A stretch of 64,000 nt of DNA from JALOAT01 sp041687015 (GCA_041687015.1 JAWLCT010000016.1:1-64000), one strand, 5' to 3'. Positions 25,515 through 34,605 are shown, counted from the stretch's first letter. Notes: generated by a model not told the origin, from the letters alone. Numbers and translations are program-made.

Positions 25515-26720
25515 ATGGACAACATCTACGTTGGCCGCCAGCCAATCTACGATAGGGAACTCGAGGTTTACGCCTACGAGCTCCTGTTCCGCTGTCCCGG
25601 CAGCGAGCTGCCGGAAAGCGATGCCATGACCGGGCAGATCATCCTCAACGCGATCATGGACATAGGCCTGGACGCGGTGGCGGGCGAGCGCACCGTCTTT
25701 ATCAATCTCTCCACCGGTTTCCTCGACGGCCGTTATCCCTTGCCCTTCCCGCCCAACCGCGTCGCCCTCGAAATCCTCGAAGATGTGGAACCCACCCCTG
25801 CCGTGCTTGCGACACTGAAGGACATGGTGCGCGGCGGTTACACGATCGCGCTCGACGATTTCCGTTTCCGCCCCGGTATCGAGCCGCTGCTGGACTATGC
25901 CAGCCTGGTGAAGCTGGACGTGCTGAGTATGAGCGAACGGCAGTTGCGCGAGCACATCGAGCGCCTGCGGCCGTACGGGGTGAAACTGGTGGCGGAAAAG
26001 GTGGAATCCTTCGACGAATTCAACCTCTGCCGTGAGCTCGGCTTCGATTATTTCCAGGGCTTCTTTCTCGCCAAGCCACAGGTCATCAAATCGCGCAGCA
26101 CCGGGACAAACCGCCTGGTCGTCATGCAACTGCTGTCACGCCTGCACGACCCGGAAGTCGATTTCACGGGACTGGAAACCGTCATCGTCCGCGACGTGGC
26201 GTTGGCCTATCGCCTGTTGCGTTACGCGAATTCCGCGGCGTTCGCGCAGCGCCGCGAGGTGGCTTCGGTGCGCCAGGCGCTGATGCTGCTCGGTACCGAC
26301 ACGATCCGCAATTGGGCAACGCTCATCCTGCTATCGCGTTTGGACGACAAGCCGCGCGAGCTGCTCAACACCGCGCTCATCCGCGCCAAGATGTGCGAGC
26401 AACTGGCACGTATCCGCGACAGCGGCGATCCGCAGCACTACTTCACGGCCGGGCTGCTGTCCGTCCTGGATGCACTCATGAACGAATCCATGGCGCGCCT
26501 GGTGGATGCCCTGCCCCTGGTACAGGCCATCAAACTCGCCCTGGTGGACCATAGCGGCCCCATCGGCGATGCGCTGGAACGTGTGGTGAATTACGAGCGC
26601 GCGGCATGGGACAAGCTCGAAGATGGCACCCTGGAGCCTTCCGCCTACACCCGCAGTTTCATCGAGGCGGTGCGTTGGGTGGCGGATACGGCGCCCGCCC
26701 TCTATTCGCCTCTGAGCTAA
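25515..26720 (+). CDS. EAL-HDOD signalling protein, second paralogue
   Basis: 401 residues, colinear with the preceding gene (both open with FxGRQPIYDR/VGRQPIYDR, EVYAYELLFR). EAL-type residues are again mostly retained (INLSTGFLDGRYPLPFPP, LEILEDVE, ALDDFRFRP, VKLD, VAEKVE, FDYFQGF), with the same nonstandard loop 6. The HDOD half has AYRLLRYANSAAFAQRR and LMLLGTDTIRNW. Its last bases overlap the convergent hydantoinase gene: TAA at 26718-26720 and the opposing TAG share CTAA. Confidence 0.88.
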   Translation: MDNIYVGRQPIYDRELEVYAYELLFRCPGSELPESDAMTGQIILNAIMDIGLDAVAGERTVFINLSTGFLDGRYPLPFPPNRVALEILEDVEPTPAVLATLKDMVRGGYTIALDDFRFRPGIEPLLDYASLVKLDVLSMSERQLREHIERLRPYGVKLVAEKVESFDEFNLCRELGFDYFQGFFLAKPQVIKSRSTGTNRLVVMQLLSRLHDPEVDFTGLETVIVRDVALAYRLLRYANSAAFAQRREVASVRQALMLLGTDTIRNWATLILLSRLDDKPRELLNTALIRAKMCEQLARIRDSGDPQHYFTAGLLSVLDALMNESMARLVDALPLVQAIKLALVDHSGPIGDALERVVNYERAAWDKLEDGTLEPSAYTRSFIEAVRWVADTAPALYSPLS

Positions 26721-28693
26721 TTCGCGTCCAGCACGAGATTGCCCACCGCGTCGACGGCAGCGCGCCACCCCGGCGCGACATAGGTCGTGGCCACCGCCTC
26801 GGTGATCAGCACCGGACCGGTCAACACCTGGCCGGCGGCCAGCTGGTCACGCGCATAGACCTCGAGCGGGTCGTCGTGCCCCCACAGCACGGCACGACCG
26901 GTGGGCGCTGCCTCGGCACGCGGCGCCAAAGGCGGCAGGCCGAGTTCCGAGTCGGGCCCACGCAGGGCGACGCGCAGGTTCACCAGTTCCACTGCACGGG
27001 ACAGGTCGTGACCGAACCGGGCGCGGTGCGCGGCGTGAAACGCCTCCATGGTGCGCTCCAACCCCTGCCAGGAGATGTTGAGGGTGTAGGCCTGGCCCTG
27101 ATAGCGCAGATCCAGGCTGGCCTCGCGCGCGATGCACTCGCGCGCCAGCCCCTCGGCTTCCAGGGCCGCGATCCCCTCCTGGGCCAGCGCAGCCAGTTCC
27201 GCCTCCAGGGTCGCGTCACTCAAGTCCGTGAGGAGGCTCAACCGGGTGCGCGAGCGCTGACGTCCGCGCGGTGCCGCCAGCATACCCAGGGCGGACAGCA
27301 CGCCCGCCTGCACGGGCACCAGGGCGTGGCGCATGCCGAGCGCCTCGGCCAGGGCACAGACGTGCAGACCGCCGGCACCGCCGAAGGAGACCAGGGTCAG
27401 GCCGCGCGGGTCCACGCCCCGCTGCACCGAGGCCACGCGCAACGCCCCGGCCATGTGTTCGTCGGCGAGCGCGATAACCCCGAGGGCCGCCTCCTCCACC
27501 GCACAGTCCAGCGCATCGGCCAGGGGCCGCAGGGCGTGGCGCGCCGCCTCCGCGTCCAGGCGCATGCGTCCGCCAAGAAAGGCGTCGGGGCGCAGGCGCC
27601 CGAGCACCAGGTTGGCGTCGGTCACCGTGGGCAGAGTGCCGCCGCGGCCGTAGCAGGCGGGCCCGGGCATGGCCCCGGCGGATTCGGGCCCGACGTGCAG
27701 CAATCCCCCGGCGTCCACCCGCGCGATGGAACCGCCGCCCGCCCCAATGGTGTGCATGTCCACCATAGGGACGGCCACCGGCCAGGGGCCGATGCGGCCT
27801 TCGCGGGTCAGGCGCGGGGCGCCGTCGATGAGCGCTACGTCGGTGGAGGTACCGCCCATGTCGAAGGTAAGCAGCCGCGCACGACCCGCGCTCGCCGCCA
27901 CGAAGCGTGCGCCGGCGAGTCCGCCCGCAGGCCCCGACAGCAGCAGCCGCACCGCCTCGCGACCCGCCTGCGCCGCTGCTACGGCCTCGCCCGAACTCTG
28001 CATCACCGCCAGACGCGAGCGGGTAAGGGCGTTGCCGAGCCGCGCCAGGTAACCCTGCACCAGCGGCCCGACCCAGGCATTCAGCCAGGTGGCCACGCCG
28101 CGCTCATACTCGCCCTGCTCCGGCAGCACCTCGGACGAGCAGGCCACGAACACACCTTCGGGAACCTGGCGCGCGATGGCGCGCTCAAACTCCGGGTCGA
28201 GGTAGGAGAACAACAGATTTACCGCCACGGCCTCGGGCGCCAGGACCCGCAAGCGCGTGGCCAGCGCTTCCAGTTCTGCCGCGTCGAGTGCTTCCACGAC
28301 GCGGCCATCCGCGGCGAGCCGACCGCCGGTTTCCAGGCAGCGTTCCGGCGGTACCGGCGGAGGCGCCGGTTTCGGTTGCAGGTCGTACAATGCCGCTCGG
28401 GCCTGCCGGCCGATAGCGAGCAGGTCGGCAAAGCCGCGGTTGGTGATGAACACGGTGCGCACACCTTTGCCTTCGAGCACCGCGTTGGTGGCCACCGTGG
28501 AACCGTGCACCACCTGCAGGCGCGCCAACTCATCGGCCAGGCCCAGTTCCTCGATGCCCTGTAAAATCGCCCGCTCGGGGGCGTCCGGTGTCGAGAGCAC
28601 CTTGTGCACCCGCAGACGCCGGCCGTCGTAGAGAACGAAATCGGTGAAGGTGCCGCCGGTATCGACACCCAGGAGCAAAGGCGAGGAAGACAT
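26717..28693 (-). CDS. Hydantoinase/oxoprolinase A-type protein (HyuA-like)
   Basis: 658 residues from ATG 28693 (MSSSPLLLGVDTGGTFTD). The N-terminal ASKHA-type ATP-binding motif LGVDTGGTFTDFVLYDG, LLSGPAGGLAGARFVA, TFDMGGTSTDVALIDG, and PGPACYGRGGTLPTVTDANL place it in the HyuA/OplA/acetone-carboxylase beta family. These ATP-dependent enzymes open cyclic imides or lactams such as N-methylhydantoin or 5-oxoproline, normally with a HyuB partner. No hyuB gene is adjacent, so either the partner is elsewhere or this acts alone. Substrate unassigned. Confidence 0.88.
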   Translation of the reverse strand: MSSSPLLLGVDTGGTFTDFVLYDGRRLRVHKVLSTPDAPERAILQGIEELGLADELARLQVVHGSTVATNAVLEGKGVRTVFITNRGFADLLAIGRQARAALYDLQPKPAPPPVPPERCLETGGRLAADGRVVEALDAAELEALATRLRVLAPEAVAVNLLFSYLDPEFERAIARQVPEGVFVACSSEVLPEQGEYERGVATWLNAWVGPLVQGYLARLGNALTRSRLAVMQSSGEAVAAAQAGREAVRLLLSGPAGGLAGARFVAASAGRARLLTFDMGGTSTDVALIDGAPRLTREGRIGPWPVAVPMVDMHTIGAGGGSIARVDAGGLLHVGPESAGAMPGPACYGRGGTLPTVTDANLVLGRLRPDAFLGGRMRLDAEAARHALRPLADALDCAVEEAALGVIALADEHMAGALRVASVQRGVDPRGLTLVSFGGAGGLHVCALAEALGMRHALVPVQAGVLSALGMLAAPRGRQRSRTRLSLLTDLSDATLEAELAALAQEGIAALEAEGLARECIAREASLDLRYQGQAYTLNISWQGLERTMEAFHAAHRARFGHDLSRAVELVNLRVALRGPDSELGLPPLAPRAEAAPTGRAVLWGHDDPLEVYARDQLAAGQVLTGPVLITEAVATTYVAPGWRAAVDAVGNLVLDAN

Positions 28694-28748
28694 GCGCTTG
28701 GAGATGGCGGGAAACGTAGGTGTTAGGTTAGCAGTCCGCATGCAACTA

Positions 28749-28777
28749 TTGGCAGACTGGAACGGGTGAAAAATAAT
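28749..28777 (+). promoter_or_regulatory. Probable promoter of the Gld-like ABC operon
   Basis: TTGGCA at 28749-28754 and AATAAT at 28772-28777 with a 17-bp spacer. The expected transcription start (28784-28785) falls almost on the first ATG (28786), so the message would be leaderless or nearly so. No ribosome site precedes the start, which agrees. Confidence 0.55.
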
Positions 28778-28785
28778 ATCGGCCC

Positions 28786-29733
28786 ATGGCAATGGACAGT
28801 CTCATCTCGGTAAACAATTTGTTCCGCTGGTACGGCACCACCTGTGCCGTGAAAGACGTGAGCTTCGAAGTGCGACGCGGTGAGGTGCTGGGCTTCCTCG
28901 GCCCCAACGGCGCGGGCAAGTCCACCACCATGCAGGTGATCACCGGCAATCTGGCGCCCAGCGCCGGCCGCGTGGCCATCAACGGTATCGACATCCTCGA
29001 GCGTCCGAAAGAGGCCAAGACCTCCCTCGGCTACCTGCCCGAACAACCGCCCGTGTACCGCGAATTCACGGTGGACGAATACCTGCGCTTCTGCGCCCGG
29101 CTCAACCGCATCGCCCGGGCCGGCACGGCCCAGGCGGTGACCCGTGCCAAGGAACGTTGCGGCCTCGAGCAGGTTGGCAGGCGGCTCATCGGCAATCTCT
29201 CCAAGGGTTATCAACAGCGCGTGGGCATTGCCCAGGCCATCATCCATCAGCCCGACGTGGTGATCCTGGATGAGCCCACCGTGGGTCTCGACCCGATCCA
29301 GATCCGCGAGATCCGCACCCTCATCCGCGAACTGGGCGAGGAACACAGCGTGATCCTGTCCACCCACATCCTGCCCGAGGTGCAGGCCACCTGTTCGCGT
29401 GTGCAAATCATCAACCGCGGCGAACTGGTGCTCTCGGACAGCATCGAGGGGCTCACCCGCCGCATGCAGAGTTCCAGTCTGCTGGTCGGCCTGCGCAGCG
29501 CGCCTGCGCCCGAAGCCCTCATCGCGATTGCGGGCGTGCAGGGGGCTGAGGTCGTGGCGCCGGAGCGCATCCGCGTGCAACACGATCCCATACACAGCCC
29601 GGCGGAAGCCATCGCCGAACGTGCCGTGCGCGAGGGCTGGGGGCTTTTCGAACTGACCCCTGAGCGCCGCACCCTGGAAGACATCTTCGTGGACATCACC
29701 ACCACCGAACCGGAGGAGGCCGCCGCCGCATGA
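28786..29733 (+). CDS. ABC transporter ATP-binding protein (GldA-like)
   Basis: 315 residues (313 if ATG 28792 is used). Walker A GPNGAGKST near 44, Q-loop YLPEQPPVY, signature LSKGYQQRVGIAQA and Walker B VVILDEPTVGLDP, then the H-loop STHIL. The non-canonical signature (LSKGY rather than LSGGQ) and the C-terminal extra domain match the GldA/NosF class of drug- or polysaccharide-type exporters. It overlaps the permease by 4 bp. Function of the whole system is unknown outside Bacteroidetes gliding; here it is a proteobacterial homologue of the GldAFG set. Confidence 0.88.
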   Translation: MAMDSLISVNNLFRWYGTTCAVKDVSFEVRRGEVLGFLGPNGAGKSTTMQVITGNLAPSAGRVAINGIDILERPKEAKTSLGYLPEQPPVYREFTVDEYLRFCARLNRIARAGTAQAVTRAKERCGLEQVGRRLIGNLSKGYQQRVGIAQAIIHQPDVVILDEPTVGLDPIQIREIRTLIRELGEEHSVILSTHILPEVQATCSRVQIINRGELVLSDSIEGLTRRMQSSSLLVGLRSAPAPEALIAIAGVQGAEVVAPERIRVQHDPIHSPAEAIAERAVREGWGLFELTPERRTLEDIFVDITTTEPEEAAAA

Positions 29734-30488
29734 TAGGTCACATCGCCGCGCGCGAATTGCGCAGCCTGTTCCTGTCACCGCTGGCCTGGTCCATCCTGGC
29801 GGTGGTGCAGTTCATCATGGCGTTTCTGTTCCTGGCCCAAGTGGAAGAGTACGTGGCCCTGCAGCCACGCCTCGCCATGCTGGAAACCCCGCTCGGGGTG
29901 ACCGAGGTGATCGTGGCGCCCCTGTTCGCTAATGCCACAATCGTGCTGATGCTGGTGATTCCTTTGCTCACCATGCGTCTGGTGAGCGAGGAACGCCGCG
30001 CAGGCACCCTGCCGCTGTTGTTCTCAGCGCCGGTATCCATGACCGAAATCATCCTCGGCAAGTACCTGGGCGTGATGGCCTTCCTCGGCGTTCTGCTGGT
30101 ACTGCTCGCGCTCATGCCGCTATCGCTGCTGATCGCCGGCAGCCTGGACTTCGGCACCTTCCTGTCCGCGTTCCTGGGCCTGGTGTTGATGCTCGGCGCC
30201 TTCGCGGCGGCCGGGCTCTGGCTGTCCACACTCACGGCACAACCCACCGTGGCCGCGGTGGGCTCCTTTGGCATGCTGCTGTTGTTGTGGATCATCGATT
30301 GGGCGGGACGCGCGGTGGGTGATGCCGGTCAGTCCGGGGTATTCGCCTACCTGTCGTTGCAGCGCCACTACCAGGCCCTGCTGCGCGGCATCTTCGATAC
30401 CAGCGACGTGATCTACTACCTGCTGTTCATCACGGTGTTCGTCGTGTTCAGCATCCGCCGCCTCGACGCCGATCGTTTGCAGCACTGA
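29730..30488 (+). CDS. ABC-2 type permease (GldF-like)
   Basis: 252 residues with six membrane helices, starting GHIAARELRSLFLSPLAW, the typical opening of ABC-2 permeases of the Gld class. SEERRAGTLPLLFSAPVSMTEI is the conserved coupling segment. It overlaps the ATPase gene by 4 bp and is followed 4 bp later by the GldG-like gene, so the three are one transcription unit. It sits in the inner membrane. Confidence 0.88.
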   Translation: MIGHIAARELRSLFLSPLAWSILAVVQFIMAFLFLAQVEEYVALQPRLAMLETPLGVTEVIVAPLFANATIVLMLVIPLLTMRLVSEERRAGTLPLLFSAPVSMTEIILGKYLGVMAFLGVLLVLLALMPLSLLIAGSLDFGTFLSAFLGLVLMLGAFAAAGLWLSTLTAQPTVAAVGSFGMLLLLWIIDWAGRAVGDAGQSGVFAYLSLQRHYQALLRGIFDTSDVIYYLLFITVFVVFSIRRLDADRLQH

Positions 30489-30492
30489 AGCC

Positions 30493-31851
30493 ATGGAACT
30501 GAACAAGAAAAGCCGACGCCAGTTGCGTCTCCAGGGTTATGTCTTCGCGGTGTTGTTTCTCACCGCTGTCGGCCTGCTCGCCTGGTTGAGCACCCGCTAC
30601 CACCTGCAGGCGGACTGGACGGCAAGCGGCCGTCACACCCTCGCCGACGCCAGTGTGGAACTGCTCGCTACGCTCGAAGACCCGGTCACCGTCACCGCCT
30701 TCGCACGCGACAGCGAGCTCACGGCCTCGCGCCGCGCGATCACGGATTTCGTCGCACGTTATCAGCGCCACGGGCCCCAGATGACATTGAACTTCGTGAA
30801 TCCCGATCTGAAGCCTGCCAAGGTGCGCGAGTACGGGGTGAGCATGGAAGGCGAGATGGTGCTCGAATACCAAGGCCGGCGCGAAAACGTGCAGCGGCTG
30901 TCGGAAGAAGAGTTCACCAATGCCCTGCAACGGCTGGCACGCAGCGGCGAGCGCCGGCTGGTGTTCTTGCAGGGGCACGGCGAGCGCAAGGCCCGCGGCC
31001 AGGCCAACCACGACCTGGGCAGCTTCGGTCGCCAGCTGGAAAGCAAAGGCTTCGTGCTCGGTGACATGAATCTCGCCGAGACGGCCATTCCCGACGACAC
31101 CGCCGTGTTGGTGATTGCGGGCCCCCAGGTGAACCTGCTGCCCGGTGAGGCACAGAGGCTGCACCGCTTCGTGGATGAGGGCGGCAACCTGCTATGGCTG
31201 CTCGAACCCGGTGAACTGCGCGGCCTCGATCCGCTCGCCGCCGCGCTGGGCATCGAGGTGCAACCGGGCATGGTGGTAGACCCGACCACACAGGTACTCG
31301 GTATCGGCGATCCCACCTTCGCGGTGGTAGCCGATTACCCGCTGCACACGGCCACCGATGGCCTGGACAGCCTCACGCTCTTCCCCACCGCGGCCGGCCT
31401 GAAAGTGAATGCGGCTGAACCCTGGAGTGTGTCGCCGCTGTTGCGCACGGTGGCGCGCAGCTGGTCGGAGACCGGTGCCCTCGAGGGTGCGGTGGCGTTC
31501 GACCCGGGTGAGGACGTGGCAGGGCCGCTGCAGGTGGGCGTTGCGCTCACCCGTGAGCGGGGTGAAGGCGATACGCGCCGCACCCAGCGCATCGTGGTGA
31601 TCGGCGACGGCGACTTCCTCTCCAACGCCTTTGTGGGCAACGGGGCCAACCTGGACCTGGGCAACCGGCTGGTGAACTGGCTCAGCCACGATGATGCGTT
31701 CATCGACATCCCGCCGCGCGCGGCACCCGATGTGAGCCTCACCATCTCGCCCATATTGTCGTTCTTTATGGGTGCCGGCTTTTTGCTGATCGTCCCGGGC
31801 GCCCTGCTGGGCGGCGGGCTCACCCTCTGGTTCCGCCGCCGGCGCCGTTGA
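30493..31851 (+). CDS. GldG-like ABC auxiliary protein
   Basis: 452 residues. One membrane helix near the N-terminus (about 16-36), a large periplasmic domain of the GldG/uncharacterised ABC-type transport family (starting near TASGRHTLADASVELL; RLVFLQGHGERKARGQ in the middle), and a C-terminal membrane helix (about 425-447) ending FRRRRR. The domain resembles IFT52/GIFT-like folds. It is presumed to work with the ATPase and permease above. The next gene overlaps by 4 bp. Confidence 0.85.
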   Translation: MELNKKSRRQLRLQGYVFAVLFLTAVGLLAWLSTRYHLQADWTASGRHTLADASVELLATLEDPVTVTAFARDSELTASRRAITDFVARYQRHGPQMTLNFVNPDLKPAKVREYGVSMEGEMVLEYQGRRENVQRLSEEEFTNALQRLARSGERRLVFLQGHGERKARGQANHDLGSFGRQLESKGFVLGDMNLAETAIPDDTAVLVIAGPQVNLLPGEAQRLHRFVDEGGNLLWLLEPGELRGLDPLAAALGIEVQPGMVVDPTTQVLGIGDPTFAVVADYPLHTATDGLDSLTLFPTAAGLKVNAAEPWSVSPLLRTVARSWSETGALEGAVAFDPGEDVAGPLQVGVALTRERGEGDTRRTQRIVVIGDGDFLSNAFVGNGANLDLGNRLVNWLSHDDAFIDIPPRAAPDVSLTISPILSFFMGAGFLLIVPGALLGGGLTLWFRRRRR

Positions 31852-32711
31852 TCATGCGCTCACGTCTGCTCGTCAATCTCGTCTTGCTGGGCATCGTGGC
31901 GCTGCTTGCGGCGGTCGCCTTTTTCGAGCCGGCCCTCGACGCGGCGCCGGAGGCACCGACTATCACCGCCCTGCAACCGAAGGACGTCGCCACGCTGCGC
32001 GTGGTGCGCTCCGATGGTACGGCGGTCGGCTTCGCGCGGCGCGACGGGCTGTGGTGGATGGTGGAACCGGTGGAAGTCCCCGCCAGCGACTACCGTGTGC
32101 AGTCGGTGCTCAACATCGCTCAGAGTGAAAGCCTGGCGCGCTATCCTGCCGCCGATACGGACCTCGCGGCGCTGGGCCTGGCGCCGCCCGAGGTGCGTAT
32201 CATCTACAACGGCAGCGAGACCATCAGCGTCGGGGCGCAGACCGCCATCGACCAGCGGCGCTATGTGCAAGTGGGCGATCAGGTGCACCTCATCGGCGGC
32301 ACCAGCTACTACCAGCTGATTGGGCACTACGCCAGCTTCGCCGACTCAACGTTGCTGCCGCCCGGGGCCCGTATCAACGCCCTGCAGCTGCCGGGCCTCG
32401 AACTGGTCCAGCAGGATGGCCGCTGGCGGGCCACACCGGAGCCGGCCGATTTCAGCGTCGACGCCGTCAACCAGTTGCTCGACCACTGGCGGCACACGCG
32501 CGCCCTTCAGGTGGTCAAACATGAAGCGCGCCCCGGCCGTGAGAAAGTGCGCGTGACCTTGGCCGACGGTGAACCTGTCACATTCGCCGTCGTTGCACGG
32601 GAACCGGAACTCGTGTTGGCACGGCCGGCACTGGGACTCGAATACCGCCTGACCGCCGAGTCCGCTGAACGCCTGTTCAAGCTCGCCCCAACCGCCGACC
32701 CCGAATCCTGA
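31848..32711 (+). CDS. DUF4340 protein
   Basis: 287 residues. One N-terminal membrane helix (about 8-28), then a periplasmic DUF4340 domain built from repeated beta units (FARRDGLWWMVEPVEVPA is typical). DUF4340 genes almost always close GldAFG-like operons, as here. No catalytic residues are evident. mutM begins 23 bp downstream and may share the transcript. Confidence 0.85.
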   Translation: MIMRSRLLVNLVLLGIVALLAAVAFFEPALDAAPEAPTITALQPKDVATLRVVRSDGTAVGFARRDGLWWMVEPVEVPASDYRVQSVLNIAQSESLARYPAADTDLAALGLAPPEVRIIYNGSETISVGAQTAIDQRRYVQVGDQVHLIGGTSYYQLIGHYASFADSTLLPPGARINALQLPGLELVQQDGRWRATPEPADFSVDAVNQLLDHWRHTRALQVVKHEARPGREKVRVTLADGEPVTFAVVAREPELVLARPALGLEYRLTAESAERLFKLAPTADPES

Positions 32712-32734
32712 TCCGCGCCCCGGCGCACGCATCC

Positions 32735-33550
32735 ATGCCCGAATTGCCCGAAGTCGAAACCACGCGCCGGGGGATTACCCCCCATGTGTGCCACCAGCGT
32801 GTGCGCGCGGTCATCGTGCGCGAACCGCGCCTGCGCTGGCCCGTGCCGGCGGCGCTGGTGGAGGGACTCACGGGTGCGCGCATCGACGCCGTGGAACGCC
32901 GGGCCAAGTACCTGCTGCTGCGCACCAGCCGCGGCACCGCGCTGCTGCATCTGGGCATGTCAGGCAGCCTGCGCGTGCTGGCGGCGGACACCCCCGCCGG
33001 AAAACACGACCACCTGGATCTGGTGCTGGACAATGGGCGCTGCCTCAGGCTGACGGACCCGCGCCGCTTTGGCGCGGCACTCTGGTGCGCAGGTGACGTG
33101 CACGCCCATGCGCTGCTCAAGGACCTCGGCCCCGAGCCGCTCGGTGATGCCTTCACCACGGATTATCTGTGCACCGCAGCGCGCGGCCGCAAGGTCGCGG
33201 TGAAGGCTTTCATCATGGATGCGAAAGTGGTGGTCGGCGTGGGCAACATCTACGCCAGCGAGTCGCTGTTCCTGGCGGGCATCCACCCGCAACGCGCCGC
33301 CGGGCGCATCAGCCGCACCCGTTGCGAGCGCCTGGTGCAGGCCATCAAACAGGTACTCACCGAATCCATTGCAGCGGGCGGCACCACGTTACGCGATTTC
33401 GTGGGCGGTGACGGCCGCCCGGGCTATTTTGCGCAGGAACTACGCGTCTACGGCCGCACCGGCGAGCCCTGCCCCCGCTGCGGCAGCGCCATCCGCCAGA
33501 TCACCACCGGCCAGCGTTCCACGTACTACTGCCCGCATTGCCAGACCTGA
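32735..33550 (+). CDS. mutM: Formamidopyrimidine-DNA glycosylase
   Basis: 271 residues. It removes 8-oxoguanine and formamidopyrimidines and cleaves the abasic site. The N-terminus PELPEVETTRRG supplies the catalytic Pro and Glu; the second lysine is in RRAKYLLL near 57. The helix-two-turn-helix (ITDPRR-like TDPRRFGAALW) and the C-terminal zinc finger (CPRCGSAI...YYCPHCQ) are complete. The LAEIHPxR-type segment is AGIHPQRAAGR. It converges with the next gene over 16 bp. Confidence 0.97.
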   Translation: MPELPEVETTRRGITPHVCHQRVRAVIVREPRLRWPVPAALVEGLTGARIDAVERRAKYLLLRTSRGTALLHLGMSGSLRVLAADTPAGKHDHLDLVLDNGRCLRLTDPRRFGAALWCAGDVHAHALLKDLGPEPLGDAFTTDYLCTAARGRKVAVKAFIMDAKVVVGVGNIYASESLFLAGIHPQRAAGRISRTRCERLVQAIKQVLTESIAAGGTTLRDFVGGDGRPGYFAQELRVYGRTGEPCPRCGSAIRQITTGQRSTYYCPHCQT

Positions 33551-33566
33551 AAACCGGCATACAACG

Positions 33567-34439
33567 CTACGCCCCGGCGGCGACCACCCGGTTGCGGCCC
33601 TGGGCTTTGGCGAGATAAAGGGCCGTGTCGGCGCGGGCGATGCTTTCCTTCACGGGCCGATGCAGTTCGAGGGGCGCCACACCGAAGGACACGGTCACGT
33701 GCAAATGTGCCGCCCCGGCCGGCAGATATTCCCGGGCAATCTCCTCACGCACGCGATCCATGATGGCCGCGGCACCCACGGGCTCGGTATCCGGCAGGCA
33801 AAGCAGGAATTCCTCGCCGCCGAAACGGTAAATGCGGTCGTACGGACGCAGGCGCCGGCTCACCAGCCGGGCCACCGCACGTAACACCGCGTCACCGCCC
33901 AGGTGACCGTGCCCGTCGTTGATGGCTTTGAAGTGATCGATGTCCATCATGGCCAACGTGCAGGAACGCCTGTCCCGCAATGCACGCTGCTGTTCCTCGC
34001 GCAGATCCAGCAACATGCCGTTACGGTTGCGCAGCCCCGTCAGCGCATCCACGAGGCAGGTGCTGTTCCACAACGCCCGTTCCAGTTGCAGCGCCGCATC
34101 CTTGAAGGCCTTACGGGCGTTCAGAAAGGCGTCATAGGCCGTGGTGGGAACGCAACCGCCTTCACGGGCGTGCAACAGGGCAGCGGCCGTTTCGTGCATG
34201 ACGCGATGGCGGTCGGCCACCTGCCCGACGGCTCCGTTGACTTCCAGGGGAAAGTCCCGGGCCATTTGCAGCCAGTCATCGAGATGACAAACGGGCGTGC
34301 TCCCGTGATCGTTGCACACCACGACGCGCTGTGTGGCCCAGAGCCAGTCGTAATGGCTCTCCAGGGCATCACTCAGTGAGTCGATAAGTTCGATGAGCTC
34401 GGGATAGTCCGGAAACGGCTCCGCAACTCTACCGTCCAT
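33567..34439 (-). CDS. dgcZ: Diguanylate cyclase with CZB zinc-binding domain (DgcZ-like)
   Basis: 290 residues from ATG 34439. The N-terminal 125 residues align with E. coli DgcZ: SHYDWL (zinc-ligand His), CHLDDWL (ligand Cys) and ADRHRVMH (two more His). These are the four CZB ligands, so zinc should inhibit the enzyme. The GGDEF domain (about 130-290) is intact, with DALTGLRNRNGM, DIDHFKAIND and the catalytic RFGGEEF. It should synthesise c-di-GMP in the cytoplasm in response to low zinc. The I-site RxxD five residues before GGEEF is RPYD, which could give product inhibition. Separate from the ferredoxin gene by a terminator. Confidence 0.85.
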   Translation of the reverse strand: MDGRVAEPFPDYPELIELIDSLSDALESHYDWLWATQRVVVCNDHGSTPVCHLDDWLQMARDFPLEVNGAVGQVADRHRVMHETAAALLHAREGGCVPTTAYDAFLNARKAFKDAALQLERALWNSTCLVDALTGLRNRNGMLLDLREEQQRALRDRRSCTLAMMDIDHFKAINDGHGHLGGDAVLRAVARLVSRRLRPYDRIYRFGGEEFLLCLPDTEPVGAAAIMDRVREEIAREYLPAGAAHLHVTVSFGVAPLELHRPVKESIARADTALYLAKAQGRNRVVAAGA

Positions 34440-34561
34440 GGTGGTCTCGCGAAGCAACTGGCGACCGTAAAGATCTAGTCGCCAGGTCGGGCACTGGCCA
34501 GCACACGGCCGTTTAGTGGGGAAATATCTTTTTATCTGCGCATCGCGCGTGATAACCGCAA

Positions 34562-34591
34562 CAAAAAAGGCCCCGCAAGCGGGGCCTTTTT
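34562..34591 (-). terminator. Intrinsic terminator of the ferredoxin gene
   Basis: AAAAAAGGCCCCGC, AAGC, GGGGCCTTTTT: an 8-bp perfect GC stem flanked by A6 and T5. It lies 14 bp past the ferredoxin stop and would also work on the opposite strand. Confidence 0.9.
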
Positions 34592-34605
34592 CGGAGGCGC
34601 GAATG

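Noticed and set aside
26606..28564. 652-codon plus-strand frame
   Set aside because: Antisense to the HyuA-like gene; low-complexity Gly/Gln/Arg/His translation.
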